A DNA stretch of 32,609 bases from Opitutia bacterium (GCA_947472765.1 CANJCM010000054.1:1-32609); one strand, 5' to 3'. Shown: positions 23,693 to 32,174, counted from the stretch's first letter. A program made the numbers and translations. The notes: a model not told the origin generated them from the letters alone.

Positions 23693-25825
23693 TCAGCGCG
23701 AGGCGGAGGCGGTCACCGGGGTCGCGGCGGCCCGGCGCGGGGGCGGGACGCGCGGAGGGCGCAGCACGCTGTGGTTGATGACCCGCCGCTGGTCGGCGGT
23801 GAGCGGCGGAAGGTCGGGCAGCGACTCGATCCGTGATTCCTGCAGCCAGTCCCGCGCGAGCAGGCGGAAAATGTCCCAACGCTCGGCGATGAAGTGATCG
23901 CGGCCCGTCATCGTGGCTCCGTCGCCCAGCAATGGTCCCGCCGCCGCGACCTGACGCAGCAGGCTGCGCCACTCGGTCAGCAGGCGGTCGATGTCCCCCC
24001 GCCCGGCCTTCTCCAGCTCGTCGATCACTTCCCGCGCGCGGGCCTTTTCGGCGATGATGGCCCGGACCGACTCGCTCGCGCCGGAGCCGTATTGCAGCGG
24101 CACGCCTTCGTGCAGCCAGCCCTCGATCGTGAGCCGGCGATACGCCCGCTCGCACGCGGCGGCGAGCCGGCCGAGCCGGCGGGGATTGGTCCCGGAAAAA
24201 CGATCGTTGGCGAAGAGGTTGGCCGCGTCGAAGAGCAGATCGTCGAGCGGGTAACGCCGATCCTCGAGCGCGGCGGCGAGGGCCAGGCCTTCGGGGCCGA
24301 GGAAGAACGAAACGATCTCGCCGCGCACGGTGAGTCGCAACTGGCGGTCGAGTACGCCCGTGCGCTGCCATTGCCAGAGCAGCGTGGGCTGCGGCGACAG
24401 CGCGAGGCAGTCCGGGCGGAACGCGCACGTGAGGCACGCCGCGAGGGCATTGCGCTCGCGGCGTACGACGCGGGCCCGGCCGGTGTCGGTGCGCTCGCCG
24501 CAGGGCAGGCGGCGTGGATCGAGGGTTGACGTGACTTCCGCGCCGAGGCGGATCGGGTCCTCGGTGAAGAAGCGCGTGGATTCCGTCGCGGCCATTTCGG
24601 TGGCATCCCGCCCGGCCCGCAATTCCCGGAGGAAGAACGCCCACGGCAGGGCGGCGGCGCGTTTCAGTCGCAGCGGCTCCGCCCGGCGCAGGCGCGGCGT
24701 GCCGCTGCTGACGAGCACGTAGCCCATTTCGTCCAGCCCCCGCCGACCCGCGCGGCCGACCATTTGCAGGAGATCGTGGGGCGCGATCTCCCGCTCGAGA
24801 TGATCGTGCCGGTAGGACCCGGTCGTGATCAGCACCGAGCGGAGGGAAAAATTGATTCCGGCGCTCAGGCCGAGGGTTGCGACGACCGCGCGAAGCTGGC
24901 CCGCCTTGGCCAGCGGTTCGATCACGCCGGCCCGTTGGGCGTAGCTGAGCCCGCTGTGGTGATAGGCCACGCGGGCCCGGATCAGTTTGGCGAGCGCCGG
25001 GCCGCAGAGTTGCTCCTGTTCGGGCGTCAGTGTCAGTGGTTCCGCCAGGGGCAGCTCGCGCCCGAATTGCCGCGCGAGGCGTTCGGCGTCGGCGCGATGC
25101 GGAGCGAAGACCAGGACCGGCCCGAGTTCCTCGCGCAGCGCGCCGGCCACCCGTTTCGCCCAGAAGCCCTCGATGACGCGGGGCAGTCCGTGGGCCAGGT
25201 CATCGACATCCACTTCCTCGAGCGGCACGGGTCGCTCCCGATGTTGGACGACCTCGGGATCGCGGCCCAGCCGGCGCAGCCAGTGCGCGACATCCGCGGG
25301 ATTGGCGACGGCGCCGGAGAGCAGCAGCAACTGCAGATCGCGGGACGCAGCCAGGAGAACACCCTCGTAGTGGTTGCCCCGCTGGGGATCCGCGAGCCAT
25401 TGGTACTCGTCGATCACGAGAAGTCGGAACGGTTCGGCCGCTTCGCGGGCGCGCGTCGCGGGCTGGCGTCGGCGTCGCTCCCCGGCGGACGCCATGATCT
25501 CGCCCTGGACCGCCTCGAGGGTGGCCACCACCACGGGGGCTTCGGGGTTCACGCAGAGGTCACCCGTCATGATGCCGACGTTCCAGTCGCGGGCCCGCCA
25601 TTCGGCAAACTTGTCGTTGGCGAGTGCGCGGGTGGGGACCGTGAACAAGGCGCGGCGGGCGAAGTTGTTCTGCTCGGCCCAGCGTTCGAAGACGTAGGTT
25701 TTCCCGGCGCCCGTCGGCGCATCCACAATCGCATCCCGTCCGGCCCGGAGCGCGGCGAGGGCGAGCGCCTGCCAGCGGTCGGGCAACATCAGCTTTTGCA
25801 AACCGGCGAACGCGTCGGATAGCAC
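23693..25825 (-). CDS. Ski2-like DEAD/DEAH superfamily 2 helicase with Cys cluster
   Basis: A 710-residue protein from GTG 25825; ATG 25789 (698 aa) is the alternative, and the frame is open to 26026 over the divergent operon's start. SF2 motifs: DRWQ (Q-like), Walker A DAPTGAGKT (Lys near 42), motif II VIDEYQWLADPQRG, motif III LSGAVANPADVAHWL, motif IV-VI region with YHHSGLSYAQR, TLGLSAGINF and QMVGRAGRRGLDEMGYVLV. The RG after motif II and GRAGRRGLD are typical of the Ski2/Mtr4/HelY group of RNA/DNA helicases. C-terminal to the motor, four Cys are arranged as C...CLTCAFRPDC (24407-24507), which could bind Zn or Fe-S. The nucleic-acid substrate is unknown. No nuclease motif is visible. Confidence 0.85.
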   Translation of the reverse strand: MLSDAFAGLQKLMLPDRWQALALAALRAGRDAIVDAPTGAGKTYVFERWAEQNNFARRALFTVPTRALANDKFAEWRARDWNVGIMTGDLCVNPEAPVVVATLEAVQGEIMASAGERRRRQPATRAREAAEPFRLLVIDEYQWLADPQRGNHYEGVLLAASRDLQLLLLSGAVANPADVAHWLRRLGRDPEVVQHRERPVPLEEVDVDDLAHGLPRVIEGFWAKRVAGALREELGPVLVFAPHRADAERLARQFGRELPLAEPLTLTPEQEQLCGPALAKLIRARVAYHHSGLSYAQRAGVIEPLAKAGQLRAVVATLGLSAGINFSLRSVLITTGSYRHDHLEREIAPHDLLQMVGRAGRRGLDEMGYVLVSSGTPRLRRAEPLRLKRAAALPWAFFLRELRAGRDATEMAATESTRFFTEDPIRLGAEVTSTLDPRRLPCGERTDTGRARVVRRERNALAACLTCAFRPDCLALSPQPTLLWQWQRTGVLDRQLRLTVRGEIVSFFLGPEGLALAAALEDRRYPLDDLLFDAANLFANDRFSGTNPRRLGRLAAACERAYRRLTIEGWLHEGVPLQYGSGASESVRAIIAEKARAREVIDELEKAGRGDIDRLLTEWRSLLRQVAAAGPLLGDGATMTGRDHFIAERWDIFRLLARDWLQESRIESLPDLPPLTADQRRVINHSVLRPPRVPPPRRAAATPVTASASR

Positions 25826-26004
25826 GCGAGCAGGCTGAAGGCACAATCGCGGCTGGTCAAATGGCCGGATAAGATCCGTGGGCGACGCGCCCGGTGGTGG
25901 TGGCTTCGAGGTGCTGGAGTGGACCCGGCCGCAGAGGGCCTGGCGCCACCTGCGGATCGCCGTCCTTGTCTTCGGCTTTCGGGCCGGGAGAATGTCCGCC
26001 GAGC

Positions 26005-26427
26005 ATGACTGACGATGCGGCAGCAATTGGATCGGACCTGACTGGACGCAGTATCCTGGTCGTCGACGACGATCGGATCAATCAGCGGATTCTCGCGGGG
26101 ATCCTTCAGGCGGCGGGATTTGTGGTGACGCCCGCCGTCTCCGGCGAGGAAGCGCTCGAGGCATGTGGGGTGAATCCGCCGGACCTCGTCCTGCTCGACG
26201 TCATGCTGCCCGGCCTCGATGGGTTCGCCACGTGCCGGGAGCTGAGCCGCCGTCTGGGCGAGGACGGCCCGCCGGTGGTTTTCATCACGGCCCTCACTCA
26301 ATCCGAGGATGTGATGAAGGGCTTTGCCGCGGGTGGGGTTGATTATCTGCCCAAGCCTTTCCGGGCGAATGAAGTGCTCGCGCGAATTCGCCTGCATCTC
26401 AGTCACCGGCTGCTGACCCAGCGATAG
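26005..26427 (+). CDS. Receiver domain, N-terminal part of an interrupted receiver-kinase
   Basis: Starts at ATG 26005 (MTDDAAAIG); a longer frame from GTG 25894 has no family resemblance. The 140 residues form a complete CheY-like receiver: acidic pair VVDDDRINQ, phosphoacceptor Asp in LVLLDVMLPGLDG, Thr/Ser in FITALTQ and Lys in DYLPKPF. It ends at TAG 26425-26427, right after the receiver. The same frame continues beyond the stop into a histidine kinase with no gap, so the ancestral product was probably one receiver-kinase of about 379 residues. A single C-to-T change (CAG to TAG) would explain the stop. As sequenced, a free receiver is made. It is first gene of the operon to 29419 and divergent from the helicase, with 179 bp between starts. 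Confidence 0.8.
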   Translation: MTDDAAAIGSDLTGRSILVVDDDRINQRILAGILQAAGFVVTPAVSGEEALEACGVNPPDLVLLDVMLPGLDGFATCRELSRRLGEDGPPVVFITALTQSEDVMKGFAAGGVDYLPKPFRANEVLARIRLHLSHRLLTQR

Positions 26428-26484
26428 AAGCACCTCGTTGACGAGCTGAGCATCGCCAACGCCTCGAAGAACAAAATCCTCGGC

Positions 26485-27144
26485 ATGGCGGCGCACGATT
26501 TGCGCAACCCGCTGGCCTCGATTCGCGCGCTGGCGGAGTTCCTCGAGGATTCCGCCACCGGCCCCCTGAATCCCGAGCAGCGCGATCTGGTGGCGACGAT
26601 TCGCGAGGCGGCCGACGGCATGCTCGGATTGGTGACGAAGCTGGTCGATCCGGCCGTGCTGGAGCTCGGGGAGGTGAAGCTGGAATTGCAGGAGACTTCG
26701 CTGGAGGAGCTGTTGACCAAGGAAGTCGGGCTGCAAACGAGCCCGGCGGCGCGCAAGGGCATCCGCATTCAGCTCCAGCCCGGCCTGCCCACGATTTCGC
26801 TGCGTCTGGATGCGGCGAAGATCCAGCAGGTGGTCGCGCATGTCCTGCGCAACGCGGTTCGCTTCTCGCCGCTGCAGGGGGTGATTACGGTCGGGTTGGA
26901 AAAGCAGTCGAAGGCCTGGGCCATCGTGATTCGGGATCAGGGCCCCGGCAGGCCGGAGATTCACCAGCGCAAACTCGCGCAGGGTTTTGCCCAGCCGGGC
27001 TTGCCCCAGCCGTCGAGCCGCAAGAGTTCGGGCGTCGGCCTCGCCATTTGCCGTCGCATCGTGCAGGCGCATGGCGGATCGCTCACGGCGGACAACTTGA
27101 CCGGAACCGGATGTACTGTCCGCATCACTTTGCCCTCCGCATGA
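26485..27144 (+). pseudogene. Histidine kinase part (HisKA, HATPase) downstream of the in-frame amber stop
   Basis: In the same frame as the preceding receiver; codons from 26428 read KHLVDELSIANASKNKILG into MAAHDLRNPLASIR, a normal linker and dimerisation helix. The first start after the stop is ATG 26485, three codons before the phosphoacceptor His, which would remove the front half of the first DHp helix. Later motifs are intact: N-box HVLRNAVRFSP, G1 DQGPG, and G2 SSGVGLAICRRIVQAHGG. The product from ATG 26485 is 219 residues and unlikely to be a normal kinase unless the amber is read through or is a sequencing error. Its TGA overlaps the next ATG by 4 nt (ATGA), so translational coupling is preserved. 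Confidence 0.7.
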
Positions 27145-27545
27145 GTATCACCGGCAAGGTTCTAATAATTGATGACGAACCGCACGTGCGGAAGTTCGTC
27201 AGTCTGATCGTGAAGCGGCTCGGGGCGACCAGCGTCTTCGAAGCGGGCGACGGCGAACAAGGGCTCGAGATTTTCCAGGCGGAATTGCCCGACCTCGTCC
27301 TCCTCGATGTGAACATGCCACGGATGGATGGCGTGGAGACGCTCCGCGCCATCATGAACGTCCGGCCGGACGCTCTGGTCGTGATGCTGACGTCGCTCGC
27401 GAACCGCCAGACGGTCGAGGAGTGTTCAAAGCTCGGCGCGGCGGATTACCTGAGGAAGGATATGCCACGGGCCGAAATGGAAGCGGCTCTGCAGCACATC
27501 ATCGATGAGTCGCAGCAGGAGCCTGAACCCAACCCCGAAGCATGA
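27141..27545 (+). CDS. Single-domain response regulator (CheY-like)
   Basis: A 134-residue protein from ATG 27141, overlapping the kinase stop by 4 nt. It has a complete receiver: LIIDDEP acidic pair, acceptor Asp in LVLLDVNMPRMDGVETL, Thr in VVMLTSLANRQ and Lys in YLRKDMP. After the receiver there is only a short acidic Gln/Glu/Pro tail, so it has no DNA-binding output. It is probably phosphorylated by the kinase encoded just upstream and acts by protein contact, perhaps on the pilus/secretion ATPase of the same operon (inference from context). Confidence 0.85.
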   Translation: MSITGKVLIIDDEPHVRKFVSLIVKRLGATSVFEAGDGEQGLEIFQAELPDLVLLDVNMPRMDGVETLRAIMNVRPDALVVMLTSLANRQTVEECSKLGAADYLRKDMPRAEMEAALQHIIDESQQEPEPNPEA

Positions 27546-27733
27546 AGCCTGACGACGAGTCCCCGGCCACGGGCGAAATCGCCGAGGTGCGCTATTCCCT
27601 GCCGATGCTCCTGCGGGAAGTGGAGCTCGAGCGGGCGGCCCCCATCTTCGCGATGGAGAAGCTCGACCACGCCGAAATCCGAAAGCTTTTCCCGCGCAAC
27701 AATCGCCGCCGTGCCGCCTCCAAGCGAAAGTAA
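27542..27733 (+). CDS. Small 63-aa protein of unknown function
   Basis: Starts at ATG 27542 in an ATGA overlap with the preceding regulator and overlaps the next GTG by 23 nt, so it fits a translationally coupled operon. It has an acidic start, a helical middle (SLPMLLREVELERAAPIF) and a strongly basic end (FPRNNRRRAASKRK). It has no membrane segment or known domain that I can recognise. Its tight fit between regulator and ATPase suggests a real partner of one of them, but this is inference from position only. Confidence 0.6.
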   Translation: MKPDDESPATGEIAEVRYSLPMLLREVELERAAPIFAMEKLDHAEIRKLFPRNNRRRAASKRK

Positions 27734-29419
27734 GCGTTTCCTCGAGCGCCTGCCGCTCGCCCCGAGTTTTACCGGCGCCGGCAAACTCGCGGAACTCGTC
27801 ACCCAGCTCGGGACGGACCTCGATCTGCTGCAGGCGGTCATCGACCAGCAGATCGCCACGAAGAATGATGCCTGTCGCGCCTGGGCGGACGCCCTCGGCG
27901 TGGCCTATGTCGATGTGCTCGCGTCGCTGATCTCGGAGGAGGCCGTGGCAATGATTCCGGCCGACGTCGCGCGCAAGATTCGGGTCATCCCGCTCTATGT
28001 CATCGATGATGTGCTGACGGTGGCGATGGCGCAGCCCGAGGACACGGTCACCCTGCGCCGCCTCGAACAGATCGTCGCCATGCCTGTCAGCCCGGTGTTT
28101 GGGCTGCCGTGTGAGATCGAGCACGTGGTCAACGTCCAGTACAGCACCGAGAAGACGCTCGCGGAGAGCCTGGCGGAGCTGGAGAAAAGCGATCTATTCA
28201 ACCAGCCGGAGCTCGCCAGCGACAAGCTGGCCGGGCTGGCGGAATCGAAGTCACTCACCTACGCGCTCGACGAGGTTATCCACTTTGCGCTCCGCGAACG
28301 CGCCACCGACATCCACATCGAGGCGCAGGAGGGCATTTCGCGGATCCGCTTCCGGATCGACGGCAACCTCCGTGAAATCCTGTCGTTTCCCGGCAAGCTG
28401 CATCGCGCGATCATGATCCGGCTGAAGCTGCTCTGTAACATCAACATTTCCGACGTCCGTTTTCCGCAGGATGGCCGCTTCTCGATCGCGATCGGCACGA
28501 ACACCGCGAATTTCCGCTTCTCGTCCATCCCTTCGATGTACGGCGAGAAGGCCGTGGTGCGCATCCTGCCCACGACCGGTTCCAAGACGATCGTGACCCT
28601 CGATCGGATGATGATGTCGCAGAACGTGCTGCTGCCGTTCCGCCGTCTGATCCAAAACCCGAACGGGATGATTTTTGTCACGGGCCCCACGGGTTCCGGC
28701 AAGACCACGACGCTCTTGCCGCGCTGCACGAGATCAACCAGCCGAACATCAACATCTCCACCATCGAGGATCCCATCGAGGTGCCGATGAGGGGCGTGAC
28801 CCAGAGCCAGACGGATGCCCACATCGACCTGAAATTCCCGATGATTCTCCGCAGTTTGATGCGCCAGGATCCGGATGTGATCCTGATTGGAGAAATCCGT
28901 GATGCAGAGACCGCCAAGATTGCGACCGAGGCGGCCCTCACGGGTCATCTGGTCTTCGCGACGCTCCACACCAACAGCGCCTCGCAGGCGATTGTCCGGC
29001 TGCTCGAAATCGGCGTGGAGCGCTACATGCTCGCCCCTTCGATCATCGGGGTGCTCGCGCAGCGGCTCGGCGCCCGGATCTGTCCGGAATGCAAGGAAGC
29101 GTATAAGCCCAGCCGGGACGTGCTGCGGAAATATTTCCAGGAGGAGGGCCTCACCGACGTGCTGTTCTACCGCGGTCGCGGTTGCCCGCACTGCCGCGGG
29201 ACCGGATTCCGCGGCCGGGTTGCCTTCCACGAACTCGTCCTGGTGACGGAAGAGATTCGCAAGTTAATCAACGACGGCCGGCCGGCCGAGGAAATCGAGC
29301 GCGCCGCCGCCAAGGTGGGCTATCGTTCCCTGCGTTACGACGGCCTCAAGAAGGTCCTGCTCGGGCTCACGACGATCGAGGAGGTCGAGCAGAACACGTC
29401 CTTCGAGTGGGCGACCTGA
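27711..29419 (+). pseudogene. GspE/PilB-type secretion/pilus ATPase, frameshifted
   Basis: Two overlapping frames make one family member. 27711-28790 gives 359 aa from GTG, with an N-terminal MshEN/T2SSE_N-like domain, the core ATPase entry ERATDIHIEAQEG, and Walker A GPTGSGKTTTL. The remainder is in frame +2 (usable from 28718 to the TGA at 29417-29419): AALHEINQPNINISTIEDPIE, Walker B VILIGEIRDAET, the HTNSA His box, and the two CxxC pairs (CPEC, CPHC) of the zinc-binding region. At 28716-28717 only two bases (TT) stand where the conserved Tyr codon after GKTTTL is expected, so one base is lost. Repaired, the length is about 569 residues, normal for the family. Such ATPases drive type II secretion or type IV pilus assembly from the cytoplasm. 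The sequenced form stops about 25 residues after Walker A and should be inactive unless this is a sequencing error. Confidence 0.85.
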
Positions 29420-29432
29420 GCGCCGGTCTAGT

Positions 29433-29582
29433 TGCAGATTTGGTTAACCACTAATCTGCACTCATGGGGCACTAATCCGGAACGGAGCCGTGCCACCGCA
29501 CGGCTGACGGGCGCGCATGAGGCGCGCCCCTACAAAACGCGGTGCCCCGTCAGAGTGTAGGGGCGAGGCTCGTCCACGCCCG
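29433..29582. repeat. Palindromic intergenic element A, copy 2, with flanking hairpins
   Basis: TGCAGATT (29433-29440) and AATCTGCA (29453-29460) flank the palindrome TGGTTAACCA. Next comes a perfect 8-bp hairpin AGCCGTGC/GCACGGCT (29486-29505). Then come the two GGGGCG units, 29508-29534 and 29556-29582, which match copy 1 (15502-15576) in reverse orientation. It lies between convergent genes, so transcription from both sides may end here. Confidence 0.7.
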
Positions 29583-29617
29583 ATTGGCGGAGGTAATTTT
29601 TAATCCGCCCGGTGATT

Positions 29618-30253
29618 TTACTGCGGACGGCGGAAGAGACCCATCGTGACGGCCTTCGCGAGGATGTGGCCCTGCATGGCGGCCATCACCAGCTTCCGCG
29701 TCTCGAACGGATCCGCGACCGGCTGGACGTCGATCTTGGTGTCGAGGGCGTAGATTTCGAAGGTGTAGTGGTGGGGCGGGCCATTCGCGCCGGCACCGGG
29801 TCCGCGGTAAACGCGACCGGTCGCACTGGTCTGGAAACTGCCGTCGGGCAGGCGATCGCCCCTGGCCACGCCCTCGGGCAGACCGGTGGCAGTCGCGGGA
29901 ATCGGCCAGACGAGCCAGTGCACCTGATCGTCGGTGGTGCCGTTGCGGGCCACTTCGAGGTCATGCATGTGGAGCACGAAGCACTGCGTGCCGGCGGGTG
30001 CATTGGTCCAGTTCAACGCGGGCGAGGTGCCCTCGCCGGGGGCCGCGCCCGGAGCCGCCTGGCTGTACTTGATCGGAATCGTGCCGCCGTCGGCGAACGC
30101 AGGCGACGTGAGGACCATGCCCGGAGCGGGCGGACCTTTCTTCTTCGCGGCGGAATCGCCGCCCTTGGTTCCCTTGGCCTCCTGGGCGAAGGCAGGCGCG
30201 AGCAGGACGGAGAAGATGACACTCAAGACCAGTATCCAGTTTCTGTGACGCAT
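29618..30253 (-). CDS. Secreted YbhB/YbcL-family (PEBP, Raf kinase inhibitor-like) protein
   Basis: A 211-codon gene. ATG 30253 is chosen because it has AGGAG 8 nt upstream and starts a signal peptide (MRHRNW, then LVLSVIFSVLLAPAFA, cleavage before QEAKG). The longer frame to 30379 lacks both. The mature part has a Lys/Ala/Pro-rich linker, then the PEBP core: LTSPAFADGGTIPIKYS, SPALNWTNAPAGT, DDQVHWLVWPIPATATGLPEG and GPPHHYTFEIYALDT. PEBP proteins bind phospholipids or other ligands; bacterial members have no settled role. The DPDAP-like motif reads HDLEVARNG here. It is convergent with the broken ATPase gene. Confidence 0.85.
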   Translation of the reverse strand: MRHRNWILVLSVIFSVLLAPAFAQEAKGTKGGDSAAKKKGPPAPGMVLTSPAFADGGTIPIKYSQAAPGAAPGEGTSPALNWTNAPAGTQCFVLHMHDLEVARNGTTDDQVHWLVWPIPATATGLPEGVARGDRLPDGSFQTSATGRVYRGPGAGANGPPHHYTFEIYALDTKIDVQPVADPFETRKLVMAAMQGHILAKAVTMGLFRRPQ

Positions 30254-30423
30254 GATTGAATCTCCTGCGGACGCGAGTCGGACGACCCGGTCCAGTTTCG
30301 TGGGTGGTGTCCCGCGGAGGGACGTGATGGGGGTGGGGTAACTGGTGCTTGAATGAGTCGAGGCAGTGAAGTGGGGCAAGCTTCCAATCGCATCCCAGCA
30401 TCCATCTCCGGAGGTGCCGGCCG

Positions 30424-30497
30424 TGGCACGGGTCTCCGACCCGTGAGGTTGCCGAAGAGAGGGCGTACTACCTTCACGGGTCGGGAGACCCGTGCCA
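30424..30497. repeat. Palindromic intergenic element C, copy 2
   Basis: Units 30424-30446 and 30474-30497 are inverted relative to each other. The second is identical over 24 bases to 19031-19054. The first lacks one C compared with the perfect inverse. Unlike copy 1, this one lies between divergent genes, in the 310-bp gap before the antiporter, where no other feature was seen. Confidence 0.7.
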
Positions 30498-30563
30498 CTC
30501 GGAACACGCGCGCGCCCGGTTCGCGGTCTTGCCCGATTTGATCGGCGCGGCTAGCGACTGGCG

Positions 30564-32174
30564 GTGGCCGCTTTTCACCATGCGCTCGTCCTCCTGCTGC
30601 TTGTCTCGGGTTTCGGGGTCATGTCGCGCTGGCTGCCCTGGCCCGCCCCCATCACCTACGTGCTCGGCGGACTCGGCTGCGGATTTCTGCCCGGCTTTCC
30701 GCGGGTCGAACTGGATCCGGGTTTCTTCTTTGTCTGCTTCCTGCCGCCGCTGCTGTTCGCGGACGGCTGGACGATGCCGCTGCGGGAATTCGCGCGGGCC
30801 CGCGGGGCGATTCTGCTGCTCGCAACGGGGCTGGTGATTTTCACGACGCTCGGGGTGGGGCTCGTGGCCTGGTGGCTCGTCCCGGGACTGCCGCCCGCAA
30901 TGGCGTTTGCGCTTGGCGCGCTGGTGTCCCCGACGGACGCCGTCGCGGTCAACGCCATCACGGAGCGACTCAAGGTTCCGACGCGCCTTCGCATCGTGTT
31001 GAACGGCGAAAGTCTGATGAACGACGCCACGGGGCTGGTGGCATTCAAGTTCGCGCTCGCGGCCATGGTCGCGGGTACCTTCTCGCTGCGGGCGATCGCG
31101 CTCGAGTTCGTGTTCCTCGCGCTGGGCGGGCTGCTCATCGGGCTGATTCTGGCCTATGCGGTGGGCCGGTTGCGGGATCTGCTCCGCCATACCGGCAATG
31201 CCGAGCCCTTCACCGAGACGACGATTTCTTTGCTCACGCCATTCGCGGCCTACCTCGCCGCGGAGAGCGTCCATGTTTCGGGCGTGCTCGCGGTCGTCGC
31301 GGCCGGACTTTACTCGGGCTGGCGCGATCCGATCCGGATGGACGTCGAGACGCGGCGGACGACGTGGAGCGTGTGGACGATGGTGTTGTTCTGGCTCAAC
31401 GGCCTCGCGTTTCTCCTGCTGGGTCTGCAACTGCCCGCGTTGACGCGCGCCGTGGCGGGACAATTTCCGCCGGCGCAACTCGGCTTGTTCGTGGCGGTAC
31501 TGGCGGGCGTGACGATGTTGCTGCGACTGCTCGGCTTTGTGCCCGGAGTGTCCCTCTCGTTTACCTGCACGCGTCGCGATGGCGGTTGCCCATCGTGGAG
31601 GGAGAACCTCGTCGGCGGCTGGGCCGGGATGCGCGGAACCGTCACCCTGGCGGCGGCGCTTTCAATTCCGCTGACGCTGGCGGACGGAACGCCGTTCCCC
31701 GGCCGCGACCTCGTGATCTTCTTCGCGGGCGGCATCGTCCTCGCGACGCTCCTCGTCCAAGGCACCACGCTGGAGGCGCTGATTCGCCGGCTCGGGTTGC
31801 GCGAGGATGGCATGCACGGACGCGAAGAGCACCTCGCGCGGCTTGCCGCCGTCGAGGCGGGACTCGCGGCGCTGCGGGCGATGGAGTCCACCGCGATATC
31901 GGCCGACGAAAATGAGGCCCTGCGTCATGTCGCCGCGGAGTACGAACACCGCCGGGCCGAACTCGCGATGGAAGGCGAGACTCGCAACGTCGCGAGCCGG
32001 CGTCTTGCGGCCGGACGAAGCTTCCGGCTCGCCGCCCTCGCCGCGGAGCGCGCCGCGGTGGACGAACTCTGGCGCAACGACACGATCACGGACGACGTTC
32101 ACCGGCCCTTGCAGCAACTGCTCGATTACGAGGAGACGTTGCTGAACGGGCGGGGAGCGCGGTCGGAGGAGTAA
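30564..32174 (+). CDS. CPA1-family Na+/H+ (cation/proton) antiporter
   Basis: A 536-residue protein from GTG 30564, which includes the first membrane helix. No Shine-Dalgarno is seen, and the next ATG would cut into that helix. About 12 hydrophobic helices fill residues 1-415, with CPA1 signatures: FALGALVSPTDAVAV, the ion-binding GESLMNDATGLVAFK region, and GWAGMRGTVTLAAALSIP. A charged, helical cytosolic tail of about 115 residues (rich in Glu, Arg and Ala) follows. The protein exchanges Na+ or K+ for protons at the inner membrane for pH and salt homeostasis; the ion is not decided by sequence. It is convergent with the DsbD-like gene, 45 bp apart; a weak GCCGG/CCGGC stem at 32192-32213 in that gap may help end transcription. 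Confidence 0.88.
   Translation: MAAFHHALVLLLLVSGFGVMSRWLPWPAPITYVLGGLGCGFLPGFPRVELDPGFFFVCFLPPLLFADGWTMPLREFARARGAILLLATGLVIFTTLGVGLVAWWLVPGLPPAMAFALGALVSPTDAVAVNAITERLKVPTRLRIVLNGESLMNDATGLVAFKFALAAMVAGTFSLRAIALEFVFLALGGLLIGLILAYAVGRLRDLLRHTGNAEPFTETTISLLTPFAAYLAAESVHVSGVLAVVAAGLYSGWRDPIRMDVETRRTTWSVWTMVLFWLNGLAFLLLGLQLPALTRAVAGQFPPAQLGLFVAVLAGVTMLLRLLGFVPGVSLSFTCTRRDGGCPSWRENLVGGWAGMRGTVTLAAALSIPLTLADGTPFPGRDLVIFFAGGIVLATLLVQGTTLEALIRRLGLREDGMHGREEHLARLAAVEAGLAALRAMESTAISADENEALRHVAAEYEHRRAELAMEGETRNVASRRLAAGRSFRLAALAAERAAVDELWRNDTITDDVHRPLQQLLDYEETLLNGRGARSEE

Noticed and set aside
25966-25995. TTGTCT and AGAATG spaced 17 bp before the 26005 start as a promoter
   Set aside because: The -10 match is poor and would leave almost no leader; too weak to list.
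28713-28790. Programmed ribosomal frameshift in the ATPase gene
   Set aside because: No slippery heptamer and no clear stimulatory structure; a missing base in a Tyr codon is the simpler explanation.
29612-30259. Plus-strand open frame of 215 codons over the PEBP gene
   Set aside because: The minus strand has the signal peptide, AGGAG site and PEBP motifs; the plus frame has none.
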